Part shown: positions 55,972-64,000 of the stretch, one piece after another | Layout: the number at the start of each line of letters is the position of its first letter | Position numbering within the stretch: position 1 is the stretch's first letter | NCBI GenBank assembly: GCA_029207755.1 | Contig: JARCOQ010000004.1 | Coordinates: 41,596,305-41,660,304, forward strand | Direction: 5' to 3' | From: Chamaea fasciata | Taxonomy: Eukaryota; Chordata; Aves; Passeriformes; Sylviidae | Length of the DNA: 64,000 nucleotides | Position numbers and translations under genes: made by a program | Notes under the pieces: model-generated | What the model was told of the DNA's origin: nothing | What the model saw: the letters and a program-made list of their open reading frames with translations, nothing else | The model's database searches: none

Positions 55972-55976
55972 GTATC
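55972..55976. repeat. Target-site duplication GTATC (right)
   Basis: An exact match to 55425-55429. Confidence 0.88.
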
Positions 55977-58900
55977 ATATCTTCATAACAGCAATGAAAA
56001 ACACATTTCTGTGATCAAGCAAGATGAAAATTATAATAGCATAAACTGGTTATTTCGTGACCAGCATCAAAGCCTAATCACATGTTAAATCAAGGAGAGG
56101 GTCTTCAGAAATACAGAAAGGTGAACAAATACAGCAGTAAAATGCAATACAAGGGAGCCTGTTATGATGGCATATTATGATGGACAGTAGCAGAATTGGA
56201 AGGTGAAAAATTCACTAGTAGACATACTGTCTGAAGACAGACAGGACAAATGAGATAGAAATGAAGAGGAGGAAAAAAAGAATGACAGGATTTTTGTCAG
56301 GTAAGAGAAATTACTAGAATTATAACTCATGCAGAAATTGCTTCAAAATAGAGAAACCTAAGAAAGAGAACAAATCTTGGTGTTTATAAGATTCTTCTGC
56401 ATGCAATTTAAACAAGTGTTTGTTTCTGTCTCAGTAGATCCTCCACACGTAGTATTTAAGAGTAGCCAATTCTCCAGTGTACGTCTGTAAAGATGCTAGG
56501 TGCACAAACAGCATAATTTACACTGTAAATTTTTCTATGAATTCAATCCCAAGTGCACAAATAATTTGGCTTACACTAGGGTTACTGGGTTACAAAGCCT
56601 GGGAGCAGTCAACAAGATTCACAAATAGTGCAATTTATTGACTACTGTGACAGAATGAGGTTCAAAGGTCACTGCTGATAAATCCACTGATGTTAGAAAG
56701 CATAAGCAATTGTATTTCTGCGGAATAATATTTACCCAGTAGGTGTTCCTGTGGGAGGAGATAGGTACAGCCCTTTGACTTTCCTGGGATACAAAGTAGA
56801 GTCTCCACTGATCTTCCTACTCTCTTAAGATATATTCATATTAATTTATTTGAGGGTGGGAAAAAGACTTCAGCTCATGTCATTTCATGGTCAGATGGAG
56901 TTTGAGTGACTTCAGTCATACATGTCAAACATATACAGGTTTTACGTCATTAGCCTATGTGGGTGCTTGAAAAGTAAAATGTATTGCCAAGTTGATGATG
57001 CAAAATTCAACTTTCAGCCACTATTTGGGTCATTCCTTCATCTTCATTTCTCTTACCTACATTGCTTAAAACAGACCACGACAGGAACACCTCTGCCTTG
57101 CTCCATTCTCAGTTCCATTCCTCTGTTAGGGTGGTGCACCAAGCTCAGTGTTCCTCATCCTAAAAGGATGTTCTTCATCCTATTACCAGCAAAGGTGCTG
57201 AGCTTTTTCTTTCCACCTCACATTTTTTCCACAGCACTTCACAAGCTTTCAGCACAACAGGGTGAAAAATAAAAATCAAGATGTTCAGTACCTGTTCTGT
57301 ATAGGTGCCTGAAAAAAGTACTTTGTGAAAATTTTTCATATGAAGTTACTATGTTGCGTTAATTATGTTATGCCTTAAATTATGTTTTGCCTTTGTTAAG
57401 CAAAAACGAAATTGGATTATATTTATCTCTTCCAGCTTCTCTGCTAATTCACTGATTTTCTGGAAATGTCCTGTGATAAAACTCCATATTCCCAAAATCA
57501 CTCTTCAAATCAGGAAAACCAAAGCCTATGAGATATGAACATTGGTACAATAAAAATATAATCCACGTCACTTGGTTGTCTTGGACAACCATCTGCATTT
57601 TGTTCCCTTACTTCTAAATAAGAGAAAGCAGACAACAGTTGACAGTGGGTCAGATGCAAGTGGAACCATAGACTATGTTTACTTTCAGTCTTTCTCTGTC
57701 CTTTGTTTTAAGATAAAATCTGATACATGAAATAGATATTCACACACACCCCCCCCCACCTACTGGATTTTGATTCAAGTAGATAGAATTTCAAATTGTT
57801 CAACTTTACTTATGTGTTTTTTGGATCTGAAAGAAATCAGGAAATCTTACTAATGTAAAACTACAGTCTTATTTGCTGTTATATTGCCAGAGCAGTTTTA
57901 TTTGTGTTATACTGGTGGATGCAACTTTGCAAACTGTTGAGTATATGTGATGTGCATGACGGTGGCAGGGATCAACATTCAATAATTTGGGACCCTCCAA
58001 AATCAGTACGTTAAAGCAATACATTCAATTGTTCATTTATGTTCAGCATGGTTTTTTGAAGTATGGAATCCTCATCAGCTGTTCTTCTAATGTAAAATTG
58101 TCACTGTGTTTAAAGGCATTTGTCCTTTTTTCTTATCTAACACTAGATAATGCTTAGTGAGGTAATTACAAATTAAATAAAAATTTAACTGCAGTTAAGC
58201 TCTTTTCAAGGTGCACAAGCTCTTATGAATCCTAAATGAGGGCAAAATTATTGCTAAAGACAAAACTTCTATACAATCATTATTCTTAAAACATCAAATG
58301 TTAGATAAAAGGTCCAGAGGTAAATCTGACCAGCACTGAATCTTCCAGATTCTGCAGAACTTCAAGGCTGGCAGCATATGAATTTGCTAATCATTATTTT
58401 GTACTTATTACATGCTTGTTAGAAGCCATTACCAAGGTTTTGTCTAAAGTATGCTTTGAAAAGAAATAATCCTCTGTGACACGATAGAAAATATTAAAAC
58501 AAATAAAATCCAGATGATATTTCCTAATGCCATAATCAAAACAAAAGACATGGATCTAATGTTCTTTTTTAAATACTGAAAAAAAATCACTAAAACTTAG
58601 AAAAGAAAGAAAGCAGCTTCTTCTCATGAAAAATATTGGGAAACATTTTGCTTTGAATTTGTGCATACTTTCTGGACACAGCATTGTTTTCCAGCTAGAA
58701 GTAATTGCCTCACTCAGTAAAGTGTCAATTTTTAAGTTGCGTCTAATTCTTGAATTGTCTACAAAGGCTAGCCACTACCTCTTTTTCTCTAATTTTATGA
58801 GTTTATTGGAGTTTCCTAGAAATAAGTCTTACTGATAACTCTTTTTTTAAAATTATTCTTTGCTAATGTCTTTAAAAGATTTTGGTTTCCTTTGCATATT

Positions 58901-59689
58901 ACCAAAGCTTTTATCAGCACTGTAGTGGAAACATTTGAAGGGAGATTTTACCTGAGATCATATCAGAGGAGAGAGGCAATTCAAAAATATGCTGTGAGAG
59001 TTACTTACCTATGGAAGAAGAACAAGAGATCCCTAATCAATTCACTGATCTGGGATAAATAAATATTGAAATGTTTTAAATGGGAAAAAAAAAGAAGGAC
59101 AAAATATTTCTAATACATTTCTGGGGTTTGTATATGTGCATTCGTACATCTGTGTATGCATGTGGTTATGCTTGTATGTACACATTTGTGATTTAAGATA
59201 GAAGTGTCCCAGCAAAAGGGAAAACCTCTTCATCAACCAGAATATTAACTAGAAATCAAGAAGTAGGATACAAAAAGGTACCAGCAAGCCACAGCTGGGA
59301 TCAGTGCAGGTAAATGAGGATGATCTCCATGAAAATAAAAACTGTATGCATCAAATGCTTACATGAAAACAAAACAGATTTGAGGCAGTTTCTTTTTAAC
59401 TATAAAAATAAACAAATGGGAAAAAAAGGTTGAGAAATTTGCTAAAAGTACTCAGAATATTAACCTCCTTTCACCAAGATTTTCTGGACTAGAACTGAAT
59501 GCTGAATACTCACATTTTAAAACTCTTCAGCCATCAGTCAGTTACAAATCAAAGGTGATACAGCTATGGTTAGCACAACACCGAATTCAGTTTAAGAAAC
59601 CCCAAGACTGGCAGGGACCACCACCTTGTGAGTCCTGGGCTGGATCATCTTGAAGTTCACTTGCAAGTATGGAGGAAAGGACCTGGAAT
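55977..59689. other. Unique AT-rich DNA, no gene seen
   Basis: It contains a CA/C-run (CACACACACC and C9, about 57741-57758). The 116-codon plus frame at 56922-57272 has a moderately hydrophobic, Cys- and His-containing translation but no recognised domain or splice context. A worn GC-richer patch at 59595-59660 may be a repeat remnant, but I cannot name it. Confidence 0.5.
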
Positions 59690-59795
59690 CATAATCACAG
59701 AATGGTTTGGTTTGGGAGGGACCTCTCAAGGTCAGCTAGCACAACCCACTTTCAGTGAGCAGTGACACCCTCAGCTCGATCAAGATGCCACCAGT
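59690..59795 (-). mobile_element. CR1 LINE fragment, 3' terminus only
   Basis: The plus strand reads 'aatcacagaatggtttggtttgggagggacctctcaagg' followed by 'cacaaccca' and 'gatcaagatgccacc', the reverse complement of the last CR1 bases. It is about 105 bp and extremely 5'-truncated. Confidence 0.88.
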
Positions 59796-62589
59796 GGCAC
59801 GATGTCTGCATACACCTTTTCTTTTTCTTCCATAATCCAAGCCAAAGAAAAGAACAGTAGCAATGGACCTGTGACTGACAAAGAAAAACACTTTCAGCCA
59901 AGTCTACTTGTCTTTTTAGGAGTCTGACTTAAAGTCTTTATAAATCACCAAGAGGTGTAGCTGCCACTGACTTCTGCCAATACAAAACTGGCCTAAGATA
60001 AATTTAATACAACTATAGTTTGCCACCTTGTGTTTTGAATTAGCATAAATTTTGCTGACCAAGACAGACACTGCAGCAAAACTTTCAAGCTAGATTGTTG
60101 TCAGAGATTACTAGGAGCAGACAAATTTTACACAGGCAAATTCCATCAATAATTTTTATTATGCAAAATAAAGAGAGAAATCTTATCCAGTATGTGCGAC
60201 CTAATCTATCAAGCAATGAAGTTTTAAATTTAAATGTGCATAAAACCCACAGTGGAATTTACTTTATGAGACTCCTAAAACAATATTTGAGAATTTTATA
60301 TAAAAATTTACAAAAAGTTGAGACCATCTTTTCAGAGGCATTCCATAAACTGAAAGATTAATGAAGGAATTGAATATATTATTTGCCTTCAGAATTGTGA
60401 AAAGATACAATACAGAAATTTTAAGAGCAACTTTATTTATCTACTAGCCTACATTCTGCTGCATAAAGTTGACACTCAAGAACAGCCTGCCAGCTCTCTA
60501 AATACTGTGATGAATAGTAAGTGCTGGAAATACTATACTAAGCAATCTATTTTTCTGTAAGGGCAAAGATGTTCTAAGAGTCGCAAAAGAATATATGATC
60601 ATATTTTTTTGAAAGAGTAATAAAATGGTTACCATGTGACTTAGTCTAAATGTTCCCAGAGGCTATCAAACAAATGAGATTACAACATCCCTGTCATAAA
60701 AGAATTAACCACTTTTTGAAGAGTCCAATGAACTGAAGCCTCTCTTTACAAGTGTTACACTGTTGAAACAGCCCAAAATATCTTATTATTGTGTTTCATG
60801 TTGAAAGGAATGCAAACTAAGCACCAGAAAAACCTCCTAGATAAACAGCTGGTTTTTCCCTTCTTTTAGGTCACTTAGCAGTGAACTGTCATTTCAATAT
60901 TGTATATATTCAGGCCTTTGAAGTTTTATTTGCCTTCATTTTTCCCTTGGATATACTGTTTAATAAGGAGAAATTCAATCCATAATGGGTTGTTATGACT
61001 TGTGTTGGGATGGTAAAGAAAGAACCCATCCTGCAAAGTATTACTTCCTATGACAAGAGATCTTCTAGGTGTTTTAGAGGAATGTGCTCCAACAGAGAAA
61101 ATCTCTGGACATTCTAATGAAGTTTACTGATTGTTTTCAATAAATGCAGATATGAACGCCAGGAAGCTGAAAGAATTGCCTTAACAAACTTATCAAATGA
61201 GAAAAGTCATATAAACCCCCACTTAAAAATAAATTGGATAACTGTTAGAAAACCATCTCAAATTGATAAAATTGAGAATGTTCTTGAAACTAATATATGT
61301 AGGAGGGGAAAGAAAATACTTTGAATGTCTACAAACTGAAATAACTGGTTGGCTATAGCTACTGATGGGGGTCTCATGATAGAGAATGTTTTGAATTTTC
61401 TGTTTCAGTAGATACCTCGCTGTGCTTCCTCTATTTTTATTTCTTTTAAATATGACTTTTGAGACACATTATGTAGAGCTATGTCTTTATTTGATTTCTT
61501 GTCTGGCCCTGTAATTAGCACAGTATAAAAGTAATCTGCTCTCCTCATGCTATGAGATCCTGATACTGAGGCACTGAGAAACAGTCATAAACTATATTTC
61601 AAAATTAACATAGAGAAGGTAGATTACTCTCTCTTGAAGAGTGTATGTCAAGGATATCCATTGGATATCCAGGGATATCCATTAAGGCTTTTCAGGTGAC
61701 ACCATCAAGAAGAACACATTTTGCACAAGCAGATGTTTATTTTGATGCACTTTTTCAAAGAGAAAAAACAACAATGAACAAATTAAAATTAATGGTAACA
61801 TAATTTCAGAGCTGAGTTAAAGTTTGGTTTTTCTAGGCAAGAGTGAACAGATGGCATGCAGATTACAGAACAGATTTTAGTAAAATGAGGTGGCTAATTA
61901 GTTCACTGCAAACAGTACCTGCTTTCTAGAAAACAAAGTCTGAGTTAGGGATAACTAGGAAGCTGGTCAATTTCATACAAAATTCCATTCCCAGGCTACC
62001 TGACTTTAAGCCAGACTGTGCCAAGATGTAAGAATATGGCACCAACTCCACCCATGGTGATGTCACAAATATCTGTAAGCCTTTCAGAAATCTCAGGATA
62101 CAACAAAAGCTGTAATTGTGCATTGTCAAGTAGTTAAGGCACTAATTATTTCACAAGCATGGGTCAATGCTACTTGGATTCCATACACGTACTTTTAAAA
62201 CCAGCTAGCATTACTGATGATGGATGAAGTTTGGCAAGCAGAAGATTCAATCTCAAGCAGCAATATTGGTAGAAAATTACTTTAAATCAAAAGGTATATT
62301 CTAAAAGTTATGGTCCTACACTCTGTTATGTACTTAGCTTTAACTATCCAAATTACAGGAAACAAGTGCTGGTGTGCTCCTTCACAGCAAATTTTTCAAG
62401 TGTGAGGTCACTGATTGCCAGGTTTGTCTTCTCTGTAAGGAAAGCATAGTATATTTTTAGACAGAGGTGTATTTTTCTATTCTAGCCCATGAGACTAAAC
62501 CTGCTCTATAGTCACAAGCAGAATTTCCTGGAGCCCTGTCAAACCAGTGGTGTGGTGTTGCAGCAGGGGTGGCTACTAGGAAAGGACTT
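59796..62589. other. Unique AT-rich DNA, nothing recognised
   Basis: The 88-codon plus frame at 60095-60361 is AT-driven with no recognised domain. A cluster of three GGATATCC-type palindromes lies at 61651-61683. No named repeat or RNA gene. Confidence 0.55.
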
Positions 62590-62752
62590 TCCACTCTCTC
62601 CCTTTAATCCAGATGGAGTGGTGCAGTTTTGTACCCAGCAGTACCACAGTGACATCAAGAAACTAGAGTGAACTCTGCCAAGGAGCGTTGTGGTGGTCAG
62701 GGCTGGAGCCCTGGCCCTTTTAGGAGAGGCTGGAGGGCTTCAACCTAAATAC
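62590..62752 (+). mobile_element. Old CR1 LINE fragment (ORF2 end)
   Basis: The plus strand contains a worn version of 'gtgtccagttttgggccccagtacaagaaagacat', here 'gtgcagttttgtacccagcagtaccacagtgacatcaag'. 'ctagagtgaactctgccaaggag' follows, and then 'ggtcagggctggagccctggcccttttaggagaggctgga'. These correspond to the end of the CR1 reverse-transcriptase ORF in sense orientation. The 3' UTR is absent and the left limit is approximate. Confidence 0.8.
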
Positions 62753-64000
62753 ATGGGCTATAAATATATAGGTAGAAAAACCTGAGTTCTTGTATGTGTT
62801 ACATTATTGTAGTTACACAAAATATGTAACATTGAGCCTAGCAATTTAAAAGAAATTGAGAAAATGTCTTTTTGTGCATGCTTGAAAGATCACTGGGAAG
62901 CAATAAATTACTAAAGCTGTTTAAAAATTTCCCCTTTTCTTAACAGTTTAATGTGCCATTTCTATAATGATTTTATGCTATCAGACTCATTCTTTAGTTC
63001 TTGTTCTACACACATACAACTGAGATCCAGCTATTTCTTCCAAATTTGTCTGTTTTGTCAATTCACACTCAATTTAACCAATTTCAGTTCTATTGTTAAA
63101 TAAGAAATAACAGTTGAAAAAATAAACAAGGGACAAATTTTTAATTGCATTTTGTCAGGCTATCCTTTCTAAAGTATACCTTGCAATACTTTTTCTTTTG
63201 AAACAAATAAATCTGTTAACAAAACACCAAAGTAAAATAAATCTCTGTGGACACATAGTGTTTGAAATTGTGTTACATTTTTTCCCCTCACTTTCTGTTT
63301 TCCTACATACTTAGACATGTGGTAACCACTTTATTTAAACACAGTTAAAATGGTGTAACATAAGGTGCTTTTTAAAATTCAAGTTTTTGGCTAATCAGAA
63401 TAATTTTATCCTCTGTTTCTTCAAAGTTCAGGTCAGAACTCCATCATTTTTATGGATCATATGGCAAAAATTCAATTTTTGAAATAAAAACAGGAAGTAG
63501 AAAAAATGTCACAAAGATCAGTTTAGGAGAGAAAAAGTAATGGGGCCAGTAGTACTAAAACCAAAGTAAAAATTAACACCAGTCTATACAACAAAATTTC
63601 AGTATTTCTGATACATTTATATTAAATGCATGCCTAAAATCTGTCTTCTAATTCCACATTCCTACACCAGGAACCAAGTGTATGCACTCAAGGCTGTGTG
63701 AAAATGTACAGCAACAAAAATAGTAACTATCAAAAAGTTGTTTTCAGAAGTGCACTCCTAATCAAGATTAAAATCTTAATACAGATGACTCACTCTTCTT
63801 GAAGTCAGTAGGGTTATTTATGTGTTTAAAACCATGCATGAGCCTCTGTATTTTATTAGCAACAGGCTTTATTTTGTAAAGCTTCATAAGAAGTTAATGA
63901 CAAAAATTGAGTGATAAGTAGGAAAAATAATAAATGCAAAAAATGCCACATATAATTTTTTTTAAAAAAAAATTTAAAAATAATTTAAAAAAAAAAGAAA
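62753..64000. other. Unique AT-rich DNA to window end
   Basis: No gene or named repeat. The last 50 bases are a low-complexity A/T run (T8, A9, A11) continuing to the window edge. Confidence 0.6.

Noticed and set aside
1..64000. CRISPR array, operon, riboswitch or other prokaryotic feature
   Set aside because: Repeats, composition and frame structure are those of a bird nuclear genome; no regularly spaced repeats or gene clusters exist.
1..64000. tRNA, rRNA, U6, 7SK or other RNA genes
   Set aside because: No characteristic A/B boxes or conserved cores were spotted by eye. A covariance-model scan with tRNAscan-SE or Infernal would be decisive and was not run.

Overview
The window looks like bird nuclear DNA, most likely from a songbird. 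It is AT-rich and shows no operon-like gene packing. Every LINE fragment I can name is a CR1 retrotransposon, the dominant LINE of birds and other sauropsids. I see no L1, Alu or other mammalian repeat. The passerine assignment is an inference from three related endogenous-retrovirus LTRs and the G/T-rich low-complexity tracts, and is weaker than the avian assignment.

I found no protein-coding gene that I can defend. The longest open frame is 122 codons, and most longer frames lie in CR1 relics or biased-composition DNA. The window therefore reads as intergenic DNA or a very long intron. Two short splice-bounded segments are the best exon candidates, one at 28946-28991 on the plus strand and one at 15067-15125 on the minus strand. 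Neither can be tied to a gene.

Layout: 1-10 kb is mostly unique AT-rich sequence with two CR1 fragments (2748-2829 and 3940-4180). A solo LTR with exact 5-bp target duplications occupies 10135-10858. From 10.9 to 19.6 kb there is unique sequence with several CpG-containing, conserved-looking blocks (about 13560-13720, 14880-15010, 16375-16420 and 17900-18070). From 19.6 to 20.9 kb lie a C-rich quadruplex-type motif, a G/T tract and a second solo LTR of the same family in reverse orientation. From 24 to 29 kb there are two CR1 relics, a GATA microsatellite, a strong G-quadruplex motif and the plus-strand exon candidate. From 31 to 35 kb the GC content rises, with open frames I cannot identify. 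From 35.7 to 41.3 kb there are three CR1 pieces and a TTAATC hexamer array. From 47.4 to 50.1 kb two inverted copies of an unidentified segment of about 165 bp flank 2.4 kb. From 50 to 56 kb there are a perfect 15-bp hairpin, strand-biased G/T and A/C tracts, the longest CR1 copy and a third, internally deleted solo LTR. From 56 to 64 kb the sequence is mostly unique, with two short CR1 fragments.

The best-supported result is the LTR family. Three solo LTRs share terminal sequence, orientation-specific promoter and polyadenylation motifs, and exact 5-bp target duplications (GAGAT, GCATC, GTATC). Less explained are the inverted pair at 47.4/50.0 kb and the two exon candidates. I did not find a new multi-gene system here.
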